The notes: generated by a model from the letters alone, not told the origin. A stretch of DNA of 6,636 nucleotides from Gammaproteobacteria bacterium (GCA_002402245.1 NVVP01000019.1:17021-23656); one strand, 5' to 3'. Counted from the first letter of the stretch, positions 1 through 6,636 are shown. Numbers and translations are program-made.

Positions 1-679
1 TTCTGCCAATACCTGTTTGAACTTCATCTAACATCATTAATAATTTATGTTGATTACATAAATTACGTACACCGGTTAAATAATCTACATCAGGAATAAT
101 AACCCCGCCTTCACCTTGCACAGGTTCAAGCATAACGGCCACTGTTTCCGGCCAGTGGGTAATCGCCATTCTAAGGGCATCAAAATCATTATAAGGCACC
201 CGTACAAAGCCAGGTACTAACGGCTCAAATCCAGCATGGACTTTAGGGTTACCAGTGGCGGTCAATGTCGCCATTGTTCTGCCGTGAAAGCTGCTATCCA
301 TAACGATAATAACAGGCTTATCGATACCTTTATCATGGCCATATTTACGGGCTATTTTGATTGCGGCTTCATTCGCCTCAGCGCCGGAATTACAAAAAAA
401 TACCTGTTCCATGCCTGACAGTTCAGTTAACTTCTCTGCCAGTTCTATTTGTAAAGGAATATGATAAATATTAGAGGTATGGATTAATGTGTCGGCTTGC
501 GCAGCAATTGTTTTTGCAACAGCAGGATGAGCATGACCTAAATTACACACAGCAATACCACTCAATGCATCAAGATACTGTTTTCCTTCCGTATCTGTGA
601 GCCAAGCGCCTCGACCTTTAGTAAAGGCAATATCCAGCCTCCCATATGTCGGCATCACTGCGGTATCACGTTTTGTCAT
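1..679 (-). CDS. argD: Acetylornithine aminotransferase (ArgD family), N-terminal 226 residues, cut by left edge
   Basis: This is a class III PLP-dependent aminotransferase. ArgD converts N-acetylglutamate semialdehyde and glutamate to N2-acetylornithine and 2-oxoglutarate in cytoplasmic arginine synthesis, and often also serves as succinyldiaminopimelate aminotransferase for lysine. I translated 226 residues on the minus strand from the ATG at 677-679; the frame stays open to base 1. Visible motifs are the PLP phosphate-binding loop NSGAEANEAA (97-106), SFHGRT (130-135), EPVQGEGG (185-192) and LDEVQTGIGR (217-226), whose Asp218 should pair with the pyridine nitrogen. The Schiff-base lysine lies beyond the edge. 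The N-terminus MTKRDTAVMPTYGR fits ArgD; the start is preceded only by a weak GGGTTGGA, and Met9 has nothing better. It follows sodB on the same strand but is separated from it by a terminator, so it probably has its own promoter. Related enzymes (AstC, GabT, BioA) are possible, but the motifs fit ArgD best. Confidence 0.88.
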   Translation of the reverse strand, partial: MTKRDTAVMPTYGRLDIAFTKGRGAWLTDTEGKQYLDALSGIAVCNLGHAHPAVAKTIAAQADTLIHTSNIYHIPLQIELAEKLTELSGMEQVFFCNSGAEANEAAIKIARKYGHDKGIDKPVIIVMDSSFHGRTMATLTATGNPKVHAGFEPLVPGFVRVPYNDFDALRMAITHWPETVAVMLEPVQGEGGVIIPDVDYLTGVRNLCNQHKLLMMLDEVQTGIGR

Positions 680-735
680 TAATCCAACCCTAAATTATTT
701 ATGCTAGCTTCCCATTCCATTGGCCAGCCAGAACG

Positions 736-764
736 AAAAATGGCAGTCTCAAAAGAAACTGCCA
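736..764 (-). terminator. Rho-independent terminator downstream of sodB
   Basis: Read on the minus strand, TGGCAGT and ACTGCCA form a perfect 7-bp stem, extended by two more pairs past one mismatch and closed by a TTTT loop. TTTTT (bases 740 to 736) follows at once. This is a textbook intrinsic terminator about 70 bases after the sodB stop, and it separates sodB from argD. In the plus direction the hairpin is followed only by TCTTCT, so it should work mainly for minus-strand transcripts. Confidence 0.85.
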
Positions 765-834
765 TCTTCTAAAAAACGAACTAGTTTATATCGTTATCGC
801 ACGCTAAGCAAAATATGCTGATATGCCATAAAGA

Positions 835-1416
835 TTATGCTGCAAAGTTAGCCGCAACAAAGTCCCAGTTCACTAAGCCCCAAAAGGCTTCAACATATTT
901 TGGACGAGCATTACGGAAATCGATGTAATAAGCATGTTCCCACACGTCACATGTCAATAAAGGTGTTTGTCCTGATGTTAGTGGGCTGCCGGCATTGCTA
1001 GTATTCACAATCTCTAAGCTACCATCTGCATTTTTTACTAACCATGTCCAACCAGCACCAAAGTTAGTCGCAGCTGATGTTGAAAACTTAGCTTTAAATT
1101 CATCAAATGAACCAAAAGTAGCATCAATTGCAGCAGCTAAATCACCTGAAATAGCATCTTTACCGTTTGGTGTTAAGCTATTCCAATAGAAAGTATGGTT
1201 CCAAATTTGCGCAGCATTGTTAAAGATACCACCACTTGATTTCATGATAATGTCTTCTAATGACAAACCTTCAAATTCAGTACCAGGTACTAATTTGTTT
1301 AAGTTTGTTACATAAGTTTGGTGATGTTTTCCGTAGTGAAAGCCAATTGTTTCAGCTGAAATTGTTGGCTCTAATGCATCATCTGCATACGGTAATGGGG
1401 GTAATTCATAGGTCAT
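835..1416 (-). CDS. sodB: Iron superoxide dismutase SodB
   Basis: Cytoplasmic enzyme that converts superoxide to hydrogen peroxide and oxygen. The protein has 193 residues, the same size as E. coli SodB. The N-terminal helical hairpin domain begins [20 protein letters not shown] and is followed by the alpha/beta C-terminal domain. The four metal ligands are all present: His27 (in FHYGKHH), His74 (in IWNHTFYWN), Asp157 and His161 (in [13 protein letters not shown]). Gln70 in the segment AAQIWNH sits at the position of the iron-type second-shell glutamine, which argues for Fe rather than Mn. The start is supported by AGGAGAG seven bases upstream. sodB lies 63 bases after rimI with a candidate promoter in that gap, and it ends before a strong terminator, so it can be a single-gene transcript as well as the tail of the leuA-holD-rimI unit. 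No truncation or missing residue is seen. Confidence 0.97.
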   Translation of the reverse strand: MTYELPPLPYADDALEPTISAETIGFHYGKHHQTYVTNLNKLVPGTEFEGLSLEDIIMKSSGGIFNNAAQIWNHTFYWNSLTPNGKDAISGDLAAAIDATFGSFDEFKAKFSTSAATNFGAGWTWLVKNADGSLEIVNTSNAGSPLTSGQTPLLTCDVWEHAYYIDFRNARPKYVEAFWGLVNWDFVAANFAA

Positions 1417-1423
1417 TGTTGTA

Positions 1424-1430
1424 CTCTCCT
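1424..1430 (-). promoter_or_regulatory. Ribosome binding site of sodB
   Basis: On the minus strand AGGAGAG lies seven bases before the sodB ATG. It is the strongest Shine-Dalgarno match seen in the window and fits an abundantly translated antioxidant enzyme. It also fixes the sodB start. Confidence 0.85.
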
Positions 1431-1448
1431 GGGTTTTAATTCGGGTGT

Positions 1449-1477
1449 AGTCTAAGCGAGCATGAAATTCAGATCAA
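1449..1477 (-). promoter_or_regulatory. Candidate sigma-70 promoter for sodB
   Basis: On the minus strand TTGATC (bases 1477-1472) is followed by a 17-base spacer and TAGACT (1454-1449), a 4/6 plus 4/6 match with ideal spacing. The -35 box begins two bases after the rimI stop codon. Transcription would start near 1441 and give a leader of about 25 bases carrying the ribosome binding site. I see no Fur-like palindrome here. The call rests on sequence match only. Confidence 0.4.
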
Positions 1478-1479
1478 GC

Positions 1480-1953
1480 CTAATCATGTATTGAAAAAAG
1501 CGACATTAAATCCAAATCCAGCCCCATAAGAATAGCATCTTCTCGCCCTTCTTTTGCAGGATAATAATTCTTTCGTACCGACATTTCATTAAATCCTGCA
1601 CTTAAATAAAGTTGCTGTGCCCGTTGATTAGAGCTACGAACTTCTAACACAATCAATACTGCTGACATGGTGTTGGCAAAACTAATGACATGATTAAGTA
1701 CATCTCGACCTAATCCTTTTCCCTGAGAGTCTGATTTAACGCATATATTTAATAAATGGGCTTCATCCACCACCTTTTGCACAATGGTATAAGCGACTAT
1801 CTCGTTATTGTCGCTTAAAAAAACCCATGCTTTATGATTAGATTTCAAACAATCTGCAAAGTTTTTCTGCGACCAAGGGAATGCCGTCGCCTGCTGTTCA
1901 ATTCTAACCACGGCAGCTAAGTCTGAGGCTGCCATCTCGCGTGATTTAATCAT
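1480..1953 (-). CDS. rimI: Ribosomal protein S18-alanine N-acetyltransferase RimI
   Basis: GNAT-family acetyltransferase that uses acetyl-CoA to acetylate the N-terminal alanine of ribosomal protein S18. It has 157 residues, close to the usual 148-160. The acetyl-CoA pyrophosphate loop is QGKGLG (77-82), after strand NICVKSD. The RimI-specific tail EVRSSNQRAQQLYLSAGF (104-121) and RKNYYPAKEGREDAILM (127-143) is very well preserved. Glu104 and Tyr116 line up with the general base and acid described for Salmonella RimI (E103 and Y115). The start overlaps the holD stop by four bases (ATGA), and no Shine-Dalgarno is seen upstream, so translation is probably coupled to holD. The holD-rimI order matches that in enterobacteria. 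A different GNAT such as RimJ is unlikely, given the YYP and GREDA motifs. Confidence 0.94.
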   Translation of the reverse strand: MIKSREMAASDLAAVVRIEQQATAFPWSQKNFADCLKSNHKAWVFLSDNNEIVAYTIVQKVVDEAHLLNICVKSDSQGKGLGRDVLNHVISFANTMSAVLIVLEVRSSNQRAQQLYLSAGFNEMSVRKNYYPAKEGREDAILMGLDLDLMSLFSIHD

Positions 1954-2489
1954 TGAAGTAAGTGTTGTGCTAATTTCAAATTATTCCAAACACCTGCTTT
2001 ATGTTCAGGCTGATTCAGTAATTCTGTAAGTGAAGGACTGACAAGTACTTTCAAAGATGCTGGCAAAGAGTGCGTTATAAAGCCCTGCTCAGCTCCACTA
2101 TTAAAGAGGGGGGAAGCTACTTGTTGACCAAATACCAACACTATTTTACCGCTATATTCAGGCAATGAAGTTAATAGCGAAACCTGCTCTGAAGTAATAA
2201 AACTAAACTGCCCAGCCTTTAACTCAAGTGCTAACAATATAGCCGATAGTAAGCGTTGTTCGGCTTGTTGATAATGCTCAGCATCGATCAGTATTAACCA
2301 AGTACTGGCTAATATTTCATCACTCAACACCGCTAACTCATGGCTATCCTGATCGGCTCTACTTTCTATCAGGTTTTGTACCGGACTGGATGTAGAACTC
2401 GGTGCTGGACTAGGCTTCAGCTCGCGCTGTTGCCACACCGGAATGCCCATTTCATTGAGAGAGGCTAACTGTTTAGCAGTTAATATCAT
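1950..2489 (-). CDS. holD: DNA polymerase III psi subunit (HolD family)
   Basis: Psi joins the clamp-loader complex and, with chi (HolC), links it to SSB on single-stranded DNA. The 179-residue product shows the psi signature at both ends. The N-terminal chi/clamp-loader peptide has the pattern L-x-x-M-G-I-x-x-W (Leu11, Met14, Gly15, Ile16, Trp19). The C-terminal segment from Ser151 (SPSLTELLNQPEHKAGVWNN) matches, in order, the E. coli psi segment of the form SPALTDL...N-P...ALW. Between them are a Pro/Ser-rich linker (about 26-36) and an alpha/beta domain with hydrophobic strands WLILID (64-69) and KIVLVFG (115-121). It is longer than E. coli psi (137 residues), mainly in the linker and the following region. 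Its ATG shares one base with the leuA stop (TGATG) and its own stop overlaps rimI. The rimI neighbourhood supports the call; psi proteins diverge fast, so the identity rests on short motifs plus context. Confidence 0.82.
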   Translation of the reverse strand: MILTAKQLASLNEMGIPVWQQRELKPSPAPSSTSSPVQNLIESRADQDSHELAVLSDEILASTWLILIDAEHYQQAEQRLLSAILLALELKAGQFSFITSEQVSLLTSLPEYSGKIVLVFGQQVASPLFNSGAEQGFITHSLPASLKVLVSPSLTELLNQPEHKAGVWNNLKLAQHLLQ

Positions 2490-4021
2490 CAGACTTGAGG
2501 GTGCTCACGGTCAATAGGTGCTAAAATTTTATTCAATGCACTTATATACGCTTTCGCTGAGGCAATAACAATATCGGTATCGGCGCCCTGTCCGCTGACA
2601 ATTCGGCCGCCTTTTTCAATTCGTACATTCACCTCACCCTGCGAATCAGTACCGCTGGTAATGTTACTTACAGAATAAAGTTGCAATTCAGTCTGACTAT
2701 TAACAATGTCTTCAATCGCTTTTAGCGCCGCATCAACAGGGCCACTTCCAGCCATTTCAACTTGTTTTTCAACATCATCAAGCGTTAACGTAACCGAGGC
2801 AACAGGTGTTTCTCCGGTTTCACTGCATACTTTTAAAGAAACCAAACGAATACGTTCATTTTCAATACTGATACTGCCATTGACTAAGGCCAAAAGGTCC
2901 TCGTCAAATATCTCATGCTTTTTATCTGCCAATTCTTTAAATTTTCTGAATGCTTCGTTTAACTCTGATTCAGCCTCAAATACCACATCAAGCTCTTCCA
3001 ATCGAGTACGGAATGCATTACGACCAGAATGTTTACCTAACACTATACGATTGGTGTTCCAGCCAACATCTTCCGCTCGCATAATCTCATAGGTTTCACG
3101 ATTTTTAAGCACGCCATCTTGATGGATACCCGACTCATGAGCAAATGCATTCGCGCCTACAATAGCCTTATTAGGCTGTACCGCAAAGCCAGTAATGCCG
3201 GATACTAAACGTGATGTTGATAAAATCTGCGTGGTATCAATGGTGGTATCAACACTAAACATATCCTGACGCGTGCGAATAGCCATCACCACTTCTTCTA
3301 AGGAAGCATTACCTGCACGTTCACCTAAACCATTAATAGTACACTCCACTTGGCGAGCACCACTTAAAACAGCCGATAATGAGTTCGCTACGGCCAAACC
3401 TAAGTCATTATGACAATGCACCGAGAAGATAGCTTTATCTGAATTAGGAATATGTTCACGTAAGTCATGAATTAACTGACCAAACTGATGAGGCAAGTTA
3501 TAACCGACTGTATCAGGAATATTTAATGTAGTAGCACCTGCATCAATGACTGCTTCTAAAATACGGTATAAAAATTCTGGTTCACTGCGTCCCGCATCTT
3601 CAGGCGAGAACTCAACATCATCGGTATAACGTCGAGCACGTTTAACCGCTTTAACTGCATTTTCTATCACCTGTTCAGGGCTCATCCGCAGTTTCATTTC
3701 CATATGAATCGGTGAAGTGGCAATAAAAGTATGAATTCGAGAGGCATTAGCCCCTTTCAATGCTTCTCCAGCACGATCAATATCATTATCTAATGCACGA
3801 GATAAAGCACAAATACGACTATCTGTAACGGCATTAGCGACAGCTTGTACCGCTTCAAAGTCACCAATACTAGCAATAGGAAAACCTGCTTCAATAATAT
3901 CAACACGCATACGCTCTAATGATTTTGCAATGCGTACCTTTTCATCCTTGGTCATTGAAGCACCAGGACTTTGCTCTCCATCTCTCAAGGTGGTATCAAA
4001 AATTATTAATTTATCGATCAT
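2489..4021 (-). CDS. leuA: 2-isopropylmalate synthase LeuA
   Basis: First committed enzyme of leucine synthesis: it condenses acetyl-CoA with 2-oxoisovalerate to give 2-isopropylmalate in the cytoplasm. The 510 residues match the short bacterial LeuA type (about 510-523). The TIM-barrel catalytic domain carries [13 protein letters not shown] (8-20), HCHNDLGLA (202-210) and [10 protein letters not shown] (230-239). Asp14, His202, His204 and Asn238 are the expected divalent-metal ligands. The linker has [12 protein letters not shown] (292-303) and GKHSGR (329-334). The C-terminal LeuA dimer/regulatory domain (about 390-500) shows [12 protein letters not shown] (425-436) and [14 protein letters not shown] (479-492), so leucine feedback inhibition is expected. 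This domain rules out NifV-type homocitrate synthase. The start at 4019-4021 gives the normal N-terminus and has GGAG and AGGA upstream. It heads the leuA-holD-rimI unit; leuBCD are not in the window. Confidence 0.97.
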   Translation of the reverse strand: MIDKLIIFDTTLRDGEQSPGASMTKDEKVRIAKSLERMRVDIIEAGFPIASIGDFEAVQAVANAVTDSRICALSRALDNDIDRAGEALKGANASRIHTFIATSPIHMEMKLRMSPEQVIENAVKAVKRARRYTDDVEFSPEDAGRSEPEFLYRILEAVIDAGATTLNIPDTVGYNLPHQFGQLIHDLREHIPNSDKAIFSVHCHNDLGLAVANSLSAVLSGARQVECTINGLGERAGNASLEEVVMAIRTRQDMFSVDTTIDTTQILSTSRLVSGITGFAVQPNKAIVGANAFAHESGIHQDGVLKNRETYEIMRAEDVGWNTNRIVLGKHSGRNAFRTRLEELDVVFEAESELNEAFRKFKELADKKHEIFDEDLLALVNGSISIENERIRLVSLKVCSETGETPVASVTLTLDDVEKQVEMAGSGPVDAALKAIEDIVNSQTELQLYSVSNITSGTDSQGEVNVRIEKGGRIVSGQGADTDIVIASAKAYISALNKILAPIDREHPQV

Positions 4022-4111
4022 TGTTCCTGCTCCGGTTTTGTAGACTAGGTTTTAAATAGTAAAAAACAAACCCGTCTTAAAATTACTTTTTACACTTAAA
4101 TTTATCTTACA

Positions 4112-4140
4112 ATTTTAATATGAAAGCCCTAGATTGCCAA
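4112..4140 (-). promoter_or_regulatory. Candidate sigma-70 promoter for leuA-holD-rimI
   Basis: On the minus strand TTGGCA (bases 4140-4135) is followed by a 17-base spacer and TAAAAT (4117-4112), a 5/6 plus 5/6 consensus match. Transcription would start near 4105, leaving a leader of about 80 bases before leuA. That leader has no ATG and so no ATG-initiated leucine-rich leader peptide, and I found no convincing attenuator hairpin. It does carry a run of Ts at bases 4065-4060, without a clear stem before it. Confidence 0.6.
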
Positions 4141-4176
4141 GTAATCATTCGCTATCACGGATAACGTAGATAAGTT

Positions 4177-4185
4177 TGTTATACT
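4177..4185 (+). promoter_or_regulatory. Extended -10 promoter candidate for the 4214 gene and rhomboid
   Basis: TGTTATACT is an extended -10 element: TG, one base, then TATACT, a 5/6 match. It lies about 30 bases before the ATG at 4214. The -35 region at the expected distance (ACGGAT) is poor, as is common for extended -10 promoters. The leader would be only about 20-25 bases and carries a weak GAGAA directly before the start. Confidence 0.45.
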
Positions 4186-4213
4186 CGATTTTTTACAATT
4201 TAATTGCCGAGAA

Positions 4214-5524
4214 ATGAAAAAGACACTTACTACCCTTTTCATCATTGTTGTAGTTAGCTTGACCTCAACTGCCGCTTACATCTATTCATCGACTAAAAAC
4301 ACGGTTGACTCGCTAATTCAGTCTGTAAGCCCCTTTGTAAGAATAAGCTATCAACGCTTTAGTAATCCAATGGATGGTAGCATTTCTATTCACGGTGTAT
4401 CAGTAAGCCTCGATGCTGAAACCTATTTTGATATTGGCTCAATTGAACTGAAATTAGACAGCCCATTTTCCTATATAGATTTCAAGAAACAAATCAATAC
4501 GGGCGGTATACCAGCCAAATTACAATTAAAAATTAACCACGCCTATGCAGATTTAGACTTACTAACATTTCTAACTAAAAAACCAAGTAAATTTGATGTT
4601 ATTAAAGCCTACGCCACCGCCTTAAAATGTGGTGAGATAGAATCATTTGATTATGAGAATTTATCTGACTTAGGCTATTCCGGCATTGATAGCAGCATCA
4701 ACCTAGATTTTGAATATAATAAATTGAGCAAGCTAGTAGAAATGAAGTTTGACTTAGTCCTGCATGACATCGAGTCGTATTCATTTTCGACCTCGGTCCC
4801 CAATATAGAATACGCACAAGACTTTGCTAACCCTGATAATGAAATTAAGCATCTAGAGTTTAAAATTGAAAACTTAGGTTATAACAATAAAGTAACCAAG
4901 TTTTGTTCTGAGAAAAGTGGCCTTGATACTGACACTTATATGGCACAATACTCTGCAGCATTGAAAAACTATTTAACTAAGGCAAATGTAAAATTAAGCG
5001 ATAGTATCTACCAAGCCTACGATGAATATTTATATAAACAAGCACCCATCACCTTTAGTTTTCAACCTACTGATGCCATTAACCTCAAATATATCCATTT
5101 ATATGAAACCAAAGACTGGCCCAATATTTTAGGCTTAACCCTCTATGTTGGCGACAATGTAGTGGATGAGCTAAGCATAGACTGGAATCGAGATGTCGTT
5201 ATAAGCAACCTGCTCAAATCCCGAAATAATTTAAAGATAATGACCACAGATACCAATGTTAAAGTAAAGAAAATAACAAGAACTTCAAGCTCTCGATCAA
5301 CTAGCAATACAGATAACTTCATTTCTATTCCTGTAGCCAAGATCGATCAATACATTGGCTCAAAGGTAAAATTAAAGTTAAAAAATAAGCTGGGTAAAAG
5401 TTATGACGGTGTAGTGAAAGAGTTTTCAGGTAATCAAGTAATTATAAAAATACGCATGCATGGTGGCCGAGTTGAATTGCCAATTTACATTGAAGACATA
5501 GGAAGCGTATTGGTATACAAATAA
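4214..5524 (+). CDS. Unrecognised membrane-anchored or exported protein with C-terminal LSm/SH3-like barrel
   Basis: I do not recognise this 436-residue protein. It starts MKKTLTT followed by a hydrophobic stretch (about 7-24), which is an N-in membrane anchor or a signal peptide; STAA (18-21) could allow cleavage. The rest, residues 30-436, should therefore lie in the periplasm. Residues 40-120 look like alternating beta strands (ISIHGVSVSL, FDIGSIELKL, KLQLKINHAYADL), loosely recalling AsmA or DUF945/YdgA-type proteins. A central part (139-231) contains its only two cysteines, Cys139 and Cys231, and a block CGEIESFDYENLSDLGYSG. A Ser/Thr-rich linker (355-367) leads to a compact domain (about 372-436) with strands KVKLKLKN, KSYDGVVKEFSG, VIIKIRMHGG, VELPIYIEDI and SVLVYK, the pattern of an Sm-like or SH3-like barrel. 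The stop is six bases before the rhomboid ATG, so the two are probably co-transcribed and may work together. Function unknown. Confidence 0.85.
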   Translation: MKKTLTTLFIIVVVSLTSTAAYIYSSTKNTVDSLIQSVSPFVRISYQRFSNPMDGSISIHGVSVSLDAETYFDIGSIELKLDSPFSYIDFKKQINTGGIPAKLQLKINHAYADLDLLTFLTKKPSKFDVIKAYATALKCGEIESFDYENLSDLGYSGIDSSINLDFEYNKLSKLVEMKFDLVLHDIESYSFSTSVPNIEYAQDFANPDNEIKHLEFKIENLGYNNKVTKFCSEKSGLDTDTYMAQYSAALKNYLTKANVKLSDSIYQAYDEYLYKQAPITFSFQPTDAINLKYIHLYETKDWPNILGLTLYVGDNVVDELSIDWNRDVVISNLLKSRNNLKIMTTDTNVKVKKITRTSSSRSTSNTDNFISIPVAKIDQYIGSKVKLKLKNKLGKSYDGVVKEFSGNQVIIKIRMHGGRVELPIYIEDIGSVLVYK

Positions 5525-5530
5525 TTTACT

Positions 5531-6636
5531 ATGCTGATAATTCCTTTTGATAAAAAGTTAGACTGGAAAAACCCGCCGGTATTCACCTTCCTGTTGATTT
5601 TAGTCAATGTCATTGTCTATTTTTCTTTCCAGCTCAATGACGATGAAAAATTGATGGAAGCCAGTCAGTATTACTATCGATCAGGTTTAGATGAAATTGA
5701 GTTACCCAAATTTCAAGCTGCGTTAATTGAACAAGGTGATCAAGAATTTGTAGATGAATGGGCAGATTATATAGAGAGAGAATATAGTCCCTGGTTTTTC
5801 TCTATGCAGTCAAACCAGCCTTTTATGCATGCATTACATAATGATGAGATCATCACGCCTAGTGACTCCGACTACACAGAATGGCAATCTAAACGTAAAC
5901 AAGTAGACCTACTACTTAACAAAAGCGTTACTTGGTCCTACTCCCTTAAGGCCGGCGATCCTAGTATTGTCACCCTACTCACTCATATGTTTCTTCATGG
6001 TGACTTTTCTCACTTGCTCGGTAATATGATTTTTCTACTAGCGGTAGGATTTATAGTAGAACAATCAATGAATCGTTATCTTTATCTAGCCTCCTACCTG
6101 TTTGCTGGCATTGGTTCGGCCTTATTTTATATTCCTAGCGCCAGTGCGAGCTTAATACCTTCTATCGGTGCTTCAGGGGCTATTGCAGGCTTAATGGGCA
6201 TGTATGCCATCTTATTCAATAGCAGAAAAGTCCGATTTTTCTATTTCATTGGCTTTTACTTCGATTACGTCAAATTACCCGCCTTATACCTATTTGCACT
6301 CTGGCTAGGTTATGAAGTATTCAAGCAGATTAGTTATGCAGATATTAGTAATATTAACTATATGGCACATATTGGTGGCTTGATTTCAGGAGCCGGCATC
6401 GCCTTTCTCCTAAACAAATCTAAAGCAGGCATTAACAATGAATTTTTAAATGAAAATAGTGATGAAGAACAATTCAGCCATACACTCAATCAAGCCAATG
6501 CTCATATTCGAGAACTGAATCATAACAAAGCAGTGCCGCTATTAGCTAAGCTCTTACAGCAACAACCTGAAAACCGAGAAATATTATATAAATACTACAA
6601 AACAAGTAAGCTAAATCCCGGATCTGAAGCACATCA
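5531..6636 (+). CDS. Rhomboid-family intramembrane serine protease with TPR-like tail, cut by right edge
   Basis: Rhomboids cut membrane proteins within or near transmembrane helices in the inner membrane. I translated 368 residues from the ATG at 5531 with no stop before the edge. The first helix is about 17-34. A soluble insertion of some 110 residues (36-145), rich in acidic residues and aromatics, precedes HMFLHGDFSHLLGNMIFL (152-169), with the His161-x3-Asn165 motif of helix 2. The catalytic serine is Ser215 in GASGAIAG (213-220), and the partner is His280 in MAHIGG (278-283). About six membrane helices end near 295. A charged linker and helices with a TPR-like spacing (about 331-365, including AVPLLAKLLQQQPENREIL) follow. 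No Shine-Dalgarno is seen before the ATG, and the upstream stop is six bases away, so translational coupling is likely. Both catalytic residues are intact, so it should be active. Substrate unknown. Confidence 0.93.
   Translation, partial: MLIIPFDKKLDWKNPPVFTFLLILVNVIVYFSFQLNDDEKLMEASQYYYRSGLDEIELPKFQAALIEQGDQEFVDEWADYIEREYSPWFFSMQSNQPFMHALHNDEIITPSDSDYTEWQSKRKQVDLLLNKSVTWSYSLKAGDPSIVTLLTHMFLHGDFSHLLGNMIFLLAVGFIVEQSMNRYLYLASYLFAGIGSALFYIPSASASLIPSIGASGAIAGLMGMYAILFNSRKVRFFYFIGFYFDYVKLPALYLFALWLGYEVFKQISYADISNINYMAHIGGLISGAGIAFLLNKSKAGINNEFLNENSDEEQFSHTLNQANAHIRELNHNKAVPLLAKLLQQQPENREILYKYYKTSKLNPGSEAH

Larger units (their letters stand above)
4022..4213. other. Divergent intergenic region between leuA and the membrane-anchored protein gene
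   Basis: This A+T-rich stretch of 192 bases separates genes transcribed away from each other. It holds the leuA promoter candidate (4112-4140) and the extended -10 candidate for the plus-strand genes (4177-4185). The two do not overlap, with about 36 bases between them. I see no tRNA, riboswitch or inverted repeat of convincing length. Confidence 0.7.

Noticed and set aside
236..418. A 60-codon open frame on the plus strand
   Set aside because: It lies wholly inside argD on the other strand, whose translation shows intact aminotransferase motifs, and its product resembles nothing known to me.
680..735. An ArgR operator in front of argD
   Set aside because: The segment GCATAAATAATTTA has only loose similarity to one ARG half-site pair, with mismatches in the key TGNAT positions, and there is no second box.
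995..1189. A 64-codon open frame on the plus strand
   Set aside because: It is antisense within sodB, which is complete and well supported; no ribosome binding site or family resemblance was seen.
835..1416. Manganese-type rather than iron-type superoxide dismutase
   Set aside because: The glutamine in AAQIWNH and the 193-residue length fit FeSOD. Metal use cannot be fully settled from sequence, but the Mn pattern is not seen.
2706..3092. A 128-codon open frame on the plus strand
   Set aside because: It is antisense within leuA. The Ser-rich composition is what an antisense reading of a conserved gene often gives, and no family pattern is present.
4022..4111. A leucine-rich leader peptide and attenuator before leuA
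   Set aside because: The predicted leader contains no ATG on the minus strand, no run of leucine codons, and no stable hairpin before its T-run.
5143..5340. A 65-codon open frame on the minus strand with a hydrophobic stretch
   Set aside because: It is antisense within the 436-residue gene, and no promoter or ribosome binding site is evident.

Overview
The window is A+T-rich (about 40% G+C by eye) and gene-dense. The gene families point to a gammaproteobacterium: a HolD-type DNA polymerase III psi subunit next to rimI, a FeSOD of the SodB type, and proteobacterial-style LeuA and ArgD. A psi subunit is largely a gammaproteobacterial trait. The genus cannot be fixed from the sequence; a marine or aquatic lineage is only a guess.

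Minus strand, read right to left from 4021: leuA (2-isopropylmalate synthase), holD (psi) and rimI (ribosomal protein S18 N-acetyltransferase) form a tight overlapping set, with a 1-base leuA/holD overlap and a 4-base holD/rimI overlap. After a 63-base gap comes sodB (iron superoxide dismutase), with a good ribosome binding site and its own candidate promoter. sodB is followed by a clear rho-independent terminator at 736-764. Next is argD (acetylornithine aminotransferase family), whose 3' part runs off the left edge. All these are housekeeping or amino-acid biosynthesis genes.

Plus strand, from 4214: after a 192-base divergent intergenic region with candidate promoters for both directions, there is a 436-residue protein I cannot name. 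It has an N-terminal membrane anchor or signal peptide, a long predicted extracytoplasmic beta-rich body, a Ser/Thr-rich linker and a C-terminal small beta-barrel that looks like an LSm or SH3-like domain. Six bases later a rhomboid-family intramembrane serine protease begins and runs off the right edge. It has the Ser-His dyad, a large soluble insertion after its first membrane helix and a TPR-like tail. Both edge genes (argD and the rhomboid) are open at the window boundary.

The leuA-holD-rimI-sodB-argD side is conventional in content but unusual in joining leucine biosynthesis to replication and ribosome-modification genes. The pair at 4214-6636 is the least explained part and the best candidate for new biology. 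Nothing resembling a CRISPR array, insertion sequence, prophage, tRNA or rRNA was seen.
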